Source: Chryseobacterium carnipullorum (GTDB lineage: Bacteria; Bacteroidota; Bacteroidia; Flavobacteriales; Weeksellaceae). Taken from it: DNA of 64,000 nucleotides. Made by a program: the position numbers and the translations under genes. The stretch spans positions 62,001-126,000 of the forward strand of contig NZ_FRCD01000008.1 of NCBI RefSeq assembly GCF_900142785.1, given 5' to 3'. A model generated the notes under the pieces. It worked only from the letters and a program-made list of their open reading frames with translations, was not told the origin of the DNA and searched no databases. The first letter of the stretch is position 1. Each line of letters begins with the position of its first letter. Below are positions 44,701 to 51,951 of this stretch, in pieces.

Positions 44701-45872
44701 TGCAGAATAAAATCACCGCAACGGTCAACGAACTGGACAAAGTGTATAAACTGGATGCCGCCTATATGGGCTACACGGGCAATGTCTACCAGCAGTGGAA
44801 AAATACAGACTATCCTCGTATTCTTGCTCAGGTTCCTGAAAGAGTAGGGTTTACTTTGAAAAAATGGCTTGAATTTAATATGGCACATACGCTTTCTCAG
44901 GTGAGTATTATTTCTCCAAACATTTTAACAGATACGGATACCATTCAAATAGATAATCCCAATTCCGGAACAGCGCTTTATTATACCTTAAACGGAACCG
45001 ATCCAATGGGGAATGATGGGGTTGTTTCCTCAGATGCCCATTTATATAACGGAACATTTTCGTTACCTGCCGGAAGCTATACTATTGCAACACGTGCATT
45101 CGTAACCAATAACTGGGGACCGCTGGTTTCAAAAGCAATAAAAGTTGATGCACAACAGGCTGGTCAATTTCTCATTACAGGAATCAATTATAAACCGTTA
45201 TCTAATGGAGATGCTGAATTTATATTAGTTTCAAATCCTGGCAATGCAGATTTAGATATTTCAGGTTATAGTATTTCTGATGCTGTGAATTATACTTTCC
45301 CTCAAGGAACACTCATCGCAAAAAATCAAACTATTATGCTTGCGAAAAACCTGTCATTGATTTCAGGATTTGATCAATATGCTAAATACCAGTGGACCAG
45401 CGGCAGTCTTAACAATTCCGGAGAATCTATGACTTTTAAAGACAGTTCAGGAAATATTGTAGATTATGTTTCTTACATGAATGTTTCCCCATGGCCGGTG
45501 GAAGCCAATGGGCAGGAATATTATCTGAAACTTATGGCTTCCGATCTTGATAATACCCTGCCTGAAAATTGGGAAGCCCAATCACTGACATTTTCAAAGG
45601 CAAAAATGAGTTCTTCAAAAGCAGCTGAAGAGGGAAATATCACTTTAAAAAGTGTGAAAATTTATCCTAATCCTGTAAAAGATGTACTGTTTATCAGTCT
45701 TAATGAAAAAGCTATGATCACAGTCTATACAGCCGGCGGACAGCTGATTGAAACAAAATCTCTGAACGAAGGAGATCGTAGCCTGAATGTCTCATCCTGG
45801 AGCAAAGGGATTTATCTGATTCATGTTTCCGGACAAAAAGAGACAAAGACCTATAAAGTAATGAAAGAATAA
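41736..45872 (+). CDS. T9SS-exported CotH / lamin-tail multidomain protein
   Basis: 1378 residues. Signal peptide ends ALSAQ. Two similar beta-sandwich domains follow (residues about 20-195 and 200-370), each closing with YRPKLV(I/V)(D/E)Y. Next come a lamin-tail domain (EVSSQGTVTQGEDWIELYNN), a chitobiase/beta-hexosaminidase C-like domain (VKYTLDGKYPSET), a CotH kinase-like region (about 640-1010), a second VKYTLDG-like domain (ALYYTLNGTDP) and a second lamin-tail-like domain. The C-terminus SVKIYPNPVKD...YKVMKE is a type A T9SS sorting signal. CotH in spore formers is an atypical protein kinase; activity here is not established. Confidence 0.85.
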   Translation: MKKILISAIFLPFALSAQNIFQMEVSAQNNDVEVRANHTVDFGSSDLELSGKEGTISQETYLRFEGVSLPSDAVINNAYLIFYGDEPSSTPTVIKITGETGSSLVYPLSTAATTGLNIKSRNYTTTFAEWTTAGCVANQKYQSPDLKSVLQEMFPNGISNANLAFRLQGNEQGAFTVRSFSNTNYRPKLVIDYWSMQGSLSAVVTANNDDGWENTSGGVNLGTDYLILGGRSDMKQHAVRFQNVQIPADAQITDAYIEFYSYGTSQAGNMDIYSEIGTPNAYTTAAKNITSRERSVNKVNWETTAWTSGNTKNRTPNLKNIIEENRLSGWQSGSSLAFQFNGLGTNSGALARSYEGGDNYRPKLVVEYLNNGLGASIEGAVTDPALMDQLYINEVSSQGTVTQGEDWIELYNNSNDNLHIKGGVYLSNKNSDKTLHELKNIFIPAHGYAVFQADKKPAEGNHHLNFDLKNSGATLYLSRKVAENIISQNELTYGSLPFNQSVGRLPDGAGSLVNFIVPTYKETNSNGKQKLDLAFSKERGIYPSGFDLTISAPAGTTVKYTLDGKYPSETIGSVYSAPITISKSSVVKVYAYNTTGNSGVVAHTYVLQNNYGNENTSVGYNQWSYKSTITAEEYAQAIAQIPVVSVSTNTEPSANWVEGSFEYIDNNVYSGRSNFFSNSMTRKFGQESLGFYNPNLTVKFNSDAKVKKANYPFFDNYPGDAFEVPEKIHNIELKQGQDNATRNVFNIGYMRFSEKITMNLQKEMGKYALDTRYVNLFINGRYRGLKTLRNDFGTKNIEELFGDDDSNYTKITLQDGSFTNGIVETGDGSPAVWNAIKTAATTKNFQQFKNLVDIDDFIKFQIMFMFIDCENEAEAITHNTDANIMKAKFMINDTDGAFFGGLTASSSTIALNPIGFAGGGGNYKFKWQGTISRNGAGQLFGQFMGSNTNISTGNLEFKTLVKDAVLRNIGPASGTFSGADGAPLSVLNVQNKITATVNELDKVYKLDAAYMGYTGNVYQQWKNTDYPRILAQVPERVGFTLKKWLEFNMAHTLSQVSIISPNILTDTDTIQIDNPNSGTALYYTLNGTDPMGNDGVVSSDAHLYNGTFSLPAGSYTIATRAFVTNNWGPLVSKAIKVDAQQAGQFLITGINYKPLSNGDAEFILVSNPGNADLDISGYSISDAVNYTFPQGTLIAKNQTIMLAKNLSLISGFDQYAKYQWTSGSLNNSGESMTFKDSSGNIVDYVSYMNVSPWPVEANGQEYYLKLMASDLDNTLPENWEAQSLTFSKAKMSSSKAAEEGNITLKSVKIYPNPVKDVLFISLNEKAMITVYTAGGQLIETKSLNEGDRSLNVSSWSKGIYLIHVSGQKETKTYKVMKE

Positions 45873-45883
45873 TCAAATTAAAA

Positions 45884-45955
45884 AAACAGGCCCCCGGATT
45901 AAATAATATATACACAAATGATGGGAGAGAGCTCCAAAAGGGGGCTTGTTTTATT
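45884..45955 (+). terminator. Terminator with large loop
   Basis: AAAACAGGCCCCC pairs with GGGGGCTTGTTTT (one mismatch) across a loop of about 45 nt, just after the CotH gene. Confidence 0.6.
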
Positions 45956-46015
45956 GTCTGAAGACCAGATCACTTACTATTATGAATACAATTTATTTTA
46001 AAAAAGAATTACATC

Positions 46016-46453
46016 ATGGGCATTAATTTTAAAAATATACATATTGGAAATTTGATACAGCAAAAAGTAAAAGAGGACCAAATAGAAATGTTACGCATTT
46101 GCAATTTTATGAAACGATCTGAAGAAGAAATATTGAATATGTTTACCCTTGAAAATCTTAGTTCTGAAATTCTATTAAGATGGAGTAAACTTTTGAAATA
46201 TGATTTATTCAGGCTTTATTCACAACATTTAATATTGTATTCTCCTGCTGCCAATATGCCTTCAAAGAATGAGGAAAGCCATCTTCCTGTATTCAGGAAA
46301 CGTATCTATGCAAAAGAAATCATAGACTTTATTTTGGAATTAATTAATACTGAAGAAAAAACAAAGCAGCAGGTTATTGAAGAATATAATATCCCAAAAA
46401 CTACTTTATACAAATGGATTGCTAAACAGGAGCAGGTCAATTCAAAATACTAA
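46016..46453 (+). CDS. Small two-HTH protein (often annotated transposase-like)
   Basis: 145 residues. The N-terminal half (IGNLIQQKVKEDQIEMLRIC, then SSEILLRWSKLLKYD) looks like a Cro/XRE-type helical bundle. The C-terminus has an IS3-like HTH (KQQVIEEYNIPKTTLYKWI). There is no DDE catalytic domain, so it is not a complete transposase. It is followed 32 nt later by a second small HTH protein. A DNA-binding regulatory role for the adjacent surface-protein genes is possible. Confidence 0.65.
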   Translation: MGINFKNIHIGNLIQQKVKEDQIEMLRICNFMKRSEEEILNMFTLENLSSEILLRWSKLLKYDLFRLYSQHLILYSPAANMPSKNEESHLPVFRKRIYAKEIIDFILELINTEEKTKQQVIEEYNIPKTTLYKWIAKQEQVNSKY

Positions 46454-46485
46454 GAAAAAAAAACACAAAAACTAAATGATAAAAT

Positions 46486-46809
46486 ATGAGCTTACCCAAC
46501 TATAATAAAATTTATAATGATCTCATTGAAAGAAAATTTCCTGAAAAAAAAGAAAAATGGGCTCACTTACTTTCAAAAGAAATCAAGAACTCTCTTGAAC
46601 TGATCAAGATTAATAATATCATTTTTAATCACCAAAATAAAGAAACTGATTTTTTAAATCAAAGGCTGCGCTCCTATGACGAAGAAAGTATTAAAAAAAT
46701 TTTACAGTATCAGATATCGAATAGGCTTAATAATCAGCAGACGGCTAATGTATTTAAACTTAGTAGAAATACAGTGGCGAAATGGAAAAGAATATTTGCT
46801 GAATCCTGA
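46486..46809 (+). CDS. Small HTH protein, partner of the preceding gene
   Basis: 107 residues, basic. The C-terminal HTH is LNNQQTANVFKLSRNTVAKW, of the type found in transposase N-terminal domains and homeodomain-like regulators. The N-terminal part is charged and helical. No catalytic domain. Co-transcribed with the 145-residue protein; the stop is followed by a gap and the terminator at 46924. Confidence 0.65.
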   Translation: MSLPNYNKIYNDLIERKFPEKKEKWAHLLSKEIKNSLELIKINNIIFNHQNKETDFLNQRLRSYDEESIKKILQYQISNRLNNQQTANVFKLSRNTVAKWKRIFAES

Positions 46810-46923
46810 GGTCAGCAATCTGTAAAATGAAAATCGAATACTACACAAAAGCGTATGTCCTACTTTTGTTATCATGGAATTCAAAGATTGAAATAAAATA
46901 AATCTTTGAAAATAATTGAAAAG

Positions 46924-46956
46924 AACAAGCCTTTCAGAAATCTGAAAGGCTTGTTT
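46924..46956. terminator. Bidirectional terminator
   Basis: AACAAGCCTTTCAGA pairs perfectly with TCTGAAAGGCTTGTT around AA. It lies 8 nt from the mpl stop on the minus strand. Confidence 0.85.
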
Positions 46957-46963
46957 ATCGTTG

Positions 46964-48301
46964 TTATTTCGTTAAATCTAATCCGCCAAAGTTACCCGAA
47001 CTCATCATGAGGAAAACCCCATTTTTTTTGTCCAGAGTTTCCCAATACGCATGAAGTTCTTCCGCATTGGTCAATACTCTTAATCCTTCATTTTTAAATT
47101 TCTCTTTGATCAGTTCTGGAGAAATAGGATCCATTCTTTTAATTTTTAAAGCATCCTCAGAATAGAAAACGATGGCTTCATCCAAACCGTCCATGGCGTG
47201 GTCGTACTGTTCAAGAAAAGCAGGATTTAAACTTGAATAGGTATGGAGTTCCAGAAAACCATATTTCTTTTCCTTTTTAAACTGTTCACAGAAAGCTTTT
47301 ACCGCCGCCTTCACTTTACTCGGGGCGTGAGCAAAATCTTTATAAAGCGTTCCCTGATCTTCTCTTTCCACTTTTTCAAGACGCTTGGAAGCACCTTTGA
47401 AACTCATAATCGCTTCGTAGAAATCTTCATCCATAATTCCCAGCTGACGGCATATATGTCTTGCCCCTTCCATATTCAATAGGTTATGGGCTCCAAAAAC
47501 AGAAAGAGGAACATCTCCCATTTCAGTTTTCAGATAAACTTTTCCGTTGCTGATCTCATATTCAGGAGTTTTGTAAGGAATTTTTCTGAAGTAATTTTCA
47601 GCTGCTTCCACTACCTTTACTACTTCTGCATCTTCTTCATTGTATACCAGAACACCACCGGGAGTGATGCTTGCTACAAATTTTCTGAACTGATCAATAT
47701 AATCATCAAAAGTTTTGAATACATTGATGTGATCCCATGCGATACCGCTCATTAAAGCGATATTCGGTTGGTACAGAAGAAACTTTGAACGCAGATCGAT
47801 AGGAGAGGAAAGGTACTCATCACCTTCCAGGACCATGAAGTCGTTGTCCTCAGTTAGTTTTACCATGCAGTCGAAACCTTCCAGCTGTGCACCCACCATA
47901 AAATCTACCTCTTTCTGGTGAAAGTTCAAAACATGAAGAATCATTGACGTAATCGTTGTTTTACCGTGAGAACCCGCGATTACTACCCTTGTTTTGTTTT
48001 TTGACTGTTCGTAAAGAAATTCAGGATATGAATAAATTTTTAAACCCAGCTCTTTTGCTCTTGCCAGTTCAGTATTGTCCTGATGTGCATGCATTCCAAG
48101 GATAATAGCATCAATATCCGAAGTGATCTTTTCCGGGAACCAGCCCATTTCCTGAGGCAGAATTCCTTTCTTTTCCAATCTGGATTTTGAGGGTTCAAAA
48201 ATAGCATCATCTGAACCTGTAACCTGATATCCTTTATCTTTTAACGCAATAGCAAGATTATGCATGGCGCTTCCGCCGATAGCAATGAAGTGGGTTTTCA
48301 A
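46964..48301 (-). CDS. mpl: UDP-MurNAc tripeptide ligase Mpl
   Basis: 445 residues, Mur ligase superfamily. The N-terminus HFIAIGGSAMHNLAIALKDK is the UDP-binding domain. AGSHGKTTITSMI is the ATP P-loop, and LEGDEYLSSPIDLRSKF matches Mpl more closely than MurC. Mpl attaches recycled L-Ala-gamma-D-Glu-meso-Dap to UDP-MurNAc in the cytosol. MurC cannot be fully excluded without alignment, but the GDEYLSS motif and the isolation from the dcw cluster favour Mpl. Confidence 0.87.
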   Translation of the reverse strand: MKTHFIAIGGSAMHNLAIALKDKGYQVTGSDDAIFEPSKSRLEKKGILPQEMGWFPEKITSDIDAIILGMHAHQDNTELARAKELGLKIYSYPEFLYEQSKNKTRVVIAGSHGKTTITSMILHVLNFHQKEVDFMVGAQLEGFDCMVKLTEDNDFMVLEGDEYLSSPIDLRSKFLLYQPNIALMSGIAWDHINVFKTFDDYIDQFRKFVASITPGGVLVYNEEDAEVVKVVEAAENYFRKIPYKTPEYEISNGKVYLKTEMGDVPLSVFGAHNLLNMEGARHICRQLGIMDEDFYEAIMSFKGASKRLEKVEREDQGTLYKDFAHAPSKVKAAVKAFCEQFKKEKKYGFLELHTYSSLNPAFLEQYDHAMDGLDEAIVFYSEDALKIKRMDPISPELIKEKFKNEGLRVLTNAEELHAYWETLDKKNGVFLMMSSGNFGGLDLTK

Positions 48302-48303
48302 CT

Positions 48304-48744
48304 TTATTTATTGTTTTTTACATTGTTAGTAATGATCTCCTGGAAAGCACTCAGAATGTTGGCCCAGTTTGTGGTAAAATTAGGCATTACCATGCTGGCA
48401 TCTGTTTTACTTCCTTCATTGGGCCCCTTCTTTATATTGATAGAAGTGGTAATGTTGTCATACAGCTTTTTACGATCTTCCTCTATTCTTCTGAAGTTGT
48501 TTTGGGAAAGGGTCTGATCCAGTTTTTTTAAATCTTCATTCGAGATTTTAAAATCCTGTTTATGCTTTTTACCTTGTCCTTCAAATGAATAATGTGCATT
48601 ATTACCTTTGATCAGAAGATTCTCATAGATGGGGCTCATGCCTCCGTTTCTGGAATAGCTGATATCAAAATCTGAATATACTTTCTGGCTGTTACACGAA
48701 ACTAATACTATGACCGCGAATAAGATCCCTAATATTTTGTTCAT
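48304..48744 (-). CDS. Small lipoprotein of unknown function
   Basis: 146 residues. Signal MNKILGILFAVIVLVSC gives a lipobox Cys at 17. The body (ISNEDLKKLDQTLSQNNFR) is alpha/beta with no recognised family. It lies 2 nt upstream of mpl and 13 nt after the acyltransferase, so all are on one transcript; an envelope role fits these neighbours. Confidence 0.7.
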   Translation of the reverse strand: MNKILGILFAVIVLVSCNSQKVYSDFDISYSRNGGMSPIYENLLIKGNNAHYSFEGQGKKHKQDFKISNEDLKKLDQTLSQNNFRRIEEDRKKLYDNITTSINIKKGPNEGSKTDASMVMPNFTTNWANILSAFQEIITNNVKNNK

Positions 48745-48757
48745 AATTTTACTTACT

Positions 48758-49579
48758 TTAATGATTTGAATCCTTTTGTTCTAATTTTTTAGCTTTAAGT
48801 TCTTCATCATAATTGTGTAGTACATTGAAATCTTCTGTTTGCTCAATGGCAGTCATGATTTTCAATAAAATTTCGGGCGCTTTTTCGTTGTCGTAATCTA
48901 TATCCAGAGGTGGTTTGAACTCCATGGTAGGTTTTACGCCTGTTACCTTTACCCGGAGACCTTTCTTGTCAAATGCCCGTCTGAAACCATTGATTTTGAT
49001 AGGGATCACGATAGGGCGTTGGTTTTTAACCAGTTTGGCAGTTCCTCTTCGTCCTTGAGCAAAGGCAGAAGTAGTACCTTGAGGGAAAGTAGCTACCCAG
49101 CCGTTGTCTAAGGCTTTCATAATATTGTCAACTTCGGTAAGATCTACCATTCTGTTGACATTTTTACCTTCTGCTCTCCAGGTTCTTTTTACAGTTACCG
49201 CACCGGCGATCTTGAAGATCTTCGGAAGAATCCCTTTATTCATGGTTTCTTCTGCCGCTACATAGTAAAAATCGATCTTGGGATTAAGCAGGTAGATCGG
49301 ATTTTTGATCGTGTTCAGATATCCGTTGTTTACAGCACAGAACGCATGATACATTGCTGCTACATCTGCAAAGTAGGTCTGATGGTTACATACAAAAAGC
49401 ACGTTGGAATCGGGGAGATCCACAAGATGTTCCGTACCGGTTATCTTCAGTTTATTAAAGCCGTTGAACCTTCTGTAGGATACAATTCCTAAAATAAAAA
49501 TGATAAACCTTTTTAAAAAATAAGGTGTTCCGAATGCATCGGTGAAAATATTTTTCTTCGCCATTTCTCTATTAAACAC
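48758..49579 (-). CDS. 1-acyl-sn-glycerol-3-phosphate acyltransferase (PlsC-like)
   Basis: 273 residues. The acyltransferase signature is complete: VCNHQTYFAD (H-x4-D) at about 70 residues and the substrate-binding FPQGTTSAF further on. A short hydrophobic segment (FIIFILGIVSY) near the N-terminus is probably membrane-associated. It makes phosphatidic acid or a related lipid for the envelope. Same strand as mpl and the NUDIX gene. Confidence 0.88.
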   Translation of the reverse strand: MFNREMAKKNIFTDAFGTPYFLKRFIIFILGIVSYRRFNGFNKLKITGTEHLVDLPDSNVLFVCNHQTYFADVAAMYHAFCAVNNGYLNTIKNPIYLLNPKIDFYYVAAEETMNKGILPKIFKIAGAVTVKRTWRAEGKNVNRMVDLTEVDNIMKALDNGWVATFPQGTTSAFAQGRRGTAKLVKNQRPIVIPIKINGFRRAFDKKGLRVKVTGVKPTMEFKPPLDIDYDNEKAPEILLKIMTAIEQTEDFNVLHNYDEELKAKKLEQKDSNH

Positions 49580-49591
49580 GGTAGTGCAAAG

Positions 49592-50221
49592 TTACATTTT
49601 TTTCAACAACTGGCTAAACTCGCTCAATATCATTGCTGTAGCACCCCAGATAATATATCCGTTGAAATTAATGACAGGGACTTCATGACCTGCGGTACTA
49701 GGAAGTTCCATCATTTCAGGATTATCCGGAAGACTGAGGAAAGAAGTGATCGGAAATTCTATAGTTTCTACGGCCTCGCTCTGCTGAAGAACAAACAATG
49801 GGTTCTTTTTAGTATACGAAATGTACGGGTATACATAAAAATTACTCGGTGGAACATAGATGGGAGACATTTCCCTGATGACTCTCATATAATGTTTATC
49901 TATTCCTATCTCTTCCGAAGTTTCACGTACTGCCGTCTCAGCGAAATCCTTGTCCAGTTCTTCACGCTTGCCACCCGGCAGTGAGATCTGTCCGCTGTGT
50001 CTGTCGTGTTCATTGATCGTTCTCTGGATCAGTGGGAAATACCATTCATTGTCTTTTAGATATAGGACAATATTAACCGCTGCAAATTTTGGATTTTTTG
50101 CCAGTATTTCATCATAGGTAAATACAGGACGGGAAGGTGGCGAAAATACTCCATGAGCATTGACTCCTGGCAGTTCTACGTTTGTAATTTTCCTCAATAA
50201 ATCTTTTCCAAAACTTTCCAT
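49592..50221 (-). CDS. NUDIX hydrolase, CoA pyrophosphatase-like
   Basis: 209 residues. The NUDIX box is intact, with the GG of LPGGKREELD and RETSEEIG in order. A preceding LIQRTINEHDRHSGQISLP is the NUDT7/NudL-type motif of CoA pyrophosphatases. It probably trims CoA or its oxidised forms. First gene of the minus-strand unit that continues to mpl; divergent from the curli locus. Confidence 0.88.
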   Translation of the reverse strand: MESFGKDLLRKITNVELPGVNAHGVFSPPSRPVFTYDEILAKNPKFAAVNIVLYLKDNEWYFPLIQRTINEHDRHSGQISLPGGKREELDKDFAETAVRETSEEIGIDKHYMRVIREMSPIYVPPSNFYVYPYISYTKKNPLFVLQQSEAVETIEFPITSFLSLPDNPEMMELPSTAGHEVPVINFNGYIIWGATAMILSEFSQLLKKM

Positions 50222-50563
50222 ACTTCAAATTTAGCAATATATACTGAAGAAAAGAATAGGCGTTAACATTAATTAACCATTGAGAAAGATTTAAAGATTC
50301 AAAGATTTACAAATTCAAGGTTCAGAAAATGAATATTATTCTTATTTTTTGAAATTAGAGTTATTTGATGTATTTATTTGTTAATCAATATGATATTGTA
50401 CCGTATTTTTACGTAACTGAAACACGTTACACTGACAAAACGGTAAACAGTTACATCCGGAACGGTAAACAGTGATTTTTAAAATTTACACTTTATCAGT
50501 GGTTTCTCGCTTAGGTTTAGCCTATACCTTTGTCATACTATTAACCAATTAATTTTTATCCAA
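50222..50563. promoter_or_regulatory. Curli promoter region with direct repeats
   Basis: Two copies of AACGGTAAACAGT (50439-50451 and 50461-50473) lie 22 bp apart, two helical turns. An inverted pair GTAAC-N8-GTTAC is just upstream (50413-50430). A TACCTTTG -7 box is at 50525-50532, without a clear TTG at -33, so activator help is likely. No gene in this stretch. Confidence 0.6.
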
Positions 50564-51382
50564 ATGAAAAACTTTATCACAGGTGTGTTTACACTAATGG
50601 CCATGAGTTTCAGCTTCGCACAATCAAATATTGATCTTACTGCCCAGATTGGAAACTTGAATGTTGCTACTGTTGATCAGACAGGTCTTTTGAATATCAA
50701 CTCTTTGACACAGGATGGAAACCGTAATACGGCAGATATTGATCAGGTAGGTGTTTTGAATAGTAATACCGCTGAAAGTATGGGAAACAGAAACTCAATT
50801 GACGTAGATCAAACGGGTCTTGGCAATACAAATGAGGTGAGCCAGACAGGAAACAGAAACTCTGCAGTAACCTGGCAGCTTGGTGCCTTTAACTCTACAG
50901 AACAAACTCAGATCGGAAGAAGAAACGAAACCTCTTCTATACAGTTGGGTGTAGGAAACACAGTGGTACAATATCAGGATGGAAGAAGAAATGATGCTTC
51001 TGCAATTCAGTTAGGTGACGGTAACGATGCTTATCAGGTTCAGCTTGGACGAAGAAATGAGGCAAGCGGTCTTCAGGTAGGTAATGACAACCTTTTAGTA
51101 CAATATCAGGATGGCAATGATAACAGTGCTACTCATGATCAGGCTGGTAACAATAATATCGCCGCTTCAGTTCAGATGGGAGATGATAATACAGCTATAG
51201 GAGCACAGGTGGGAAATGGTAACCAGCTTTATCAGCTTCAACTGGGAGACTCCAATACAGCTGTTGATGTTCAGATGGGTAACAATAACTTTACCTGGGT
51301 AGCTCAAAGCGGAGACTCCCACATTCACGTAGGAACTCAGATGGGTAACGGAAACTCAATGATAGTCAACCAATCCAATTAA
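50564..51382 (+). CDS. csgA: Major curlin subunit (CsgA-like), 22 tandem repeats
   Basis: 272 residues. Signal peptide ends FSFAQ. From Gln28 to residue 269 the protein is 22 contiguous 11-residue repeats of the form QxGxxNxxxxx, for example QTGLGNTNEVS and QLGDGNDAYQV. Two units deviate (SMGNRN; QSGDSH). This is the curlin cross-beta solenoid, with more repeats than the 10 half-units of E. coli CsgA. Many RRN and DDN loops add charge. It is exported to the surface through the CsgG of this locus. A terminator after the gene would raise its share over downstream genes. Confidence 0.92.
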   Translation: MKNFITGVFTLMAMSFSFAQSNIDLTAQIGNLNVATVDQTGLLNINSLTQDGNRNTADIDQVGVLNSNTAESMGNRNSIDVDQTGLGNTNEVSQTGNRNSAVTWQLGAFNSTEQTQIGRRNETSSIQLGVGNTVVQYQDGRRNDASAIQLGDGNDAYQVQLGRRNEASGLQVGNDNLLVQYQDGNDNSATHDQAGNNNIAASVQMGDDNTAIGAQVGNGNQLYQLQLGDSNTAVDVQMGNNNFTWVAQSGDSHIHVGTQMGNGNSMIVNQSN

Positions 51383-51405
51383 TCAATGAACTGTAATCAA
51401 AAATA

Positions 51406-51437
51406 AAAGGAGAAGCTGCGGTTTTCTCCTTTTTTTA
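51406..51437 (+). terminator. Terminator between major curlin and downstream csg genes
   Basis: AAAAGGAGAA pairs with TTCTCCTTTT around a 10-nt loop, followed by seven T. Probably a partial terminator that lowers expression of the assembly genes relative to the subunit. Confidence 0.82.
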
Positions 51438-51539
51438 AGCTTTAGAATGATCAGCATACCCGGAAACCGTGATTTTACAGATGTACCTGCTGGGTGTGTT
51501 TTTCCAGATACTCTATTCATGTACCTTTATTAAAAATTA

Positions 51540-51944
51540 ATGACTATGTTTAAACCGGGGTGGGGTGCCTTTACACTTTTCGCAGTACTGTGCGTACAAG
51601 CACAACAGATAGACTGGGACCGGGTCAACAGCAGTACAGTTCTTGATCTTCTTTCAAAACAACAGACAGAGCAGGAACTTTATGGCTCCAATATTATTCA
51701 GATAGGCAATCAAAACAACGCGGAACTTTCTCTTAACGCGAAAACCAATATTGCCATCCAACAACTAGGAGATTACAATACCCTTTATTTCATTAATTCA
51801 TTTACAGATAAAGAAACGAAGACTGCCGTTACTGCACAGGGAAACAACAATATCATTGATATTACCGGAAGCAATACGGTGTCAGATGGAATGAAGATTA
51901 ATGTAAAAGGTGACAACCAAACGATTTTCATGAGAAATTATTAA
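51540..51944 (+). CDS. Minor curlin (CsgB-like)
   Basis: 134 residues. Signal peptide ends LCVQAQ. About four irregular curlin repeats are visible: IIQIGNQNNAEL, IQQLGDYNTLYF, TAQGNNNIIDI and VKGDNQTIFM. Fewer and less regular than in the major subunit, as expected of a nucleator, so a CsgB role is likely but assigned by position and repeat number only. Seven nucleotides precede the csgE-like gene. Confidence 0.7.
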   Translation: MTMFKPGWGAFTLFAVLCVQAQQIDWDRVNSSTVLDLLSKQQTEQELYGSNIIQIGNQNNAELSLNAKTNIAIQQLGDYNTLYFINSFTDKETKTAVTAQGNNNIIDITGSNTVSDGMKINVKGDNQTIFMRNY

Positions 51945-51951
51945 AACACAC

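Noticed and set aside
46016..46809. Insertion sequence encoding a two-part transposase
   Set aside because: No DDE catalytic domain, no terminal inverted repeats and no target duplication could be seen.
50564..51382. A 33-bp periodic repeat array
   Set aside because: It is the coding repeat of a curlin protein with changing third bases, not a CRISPR array.
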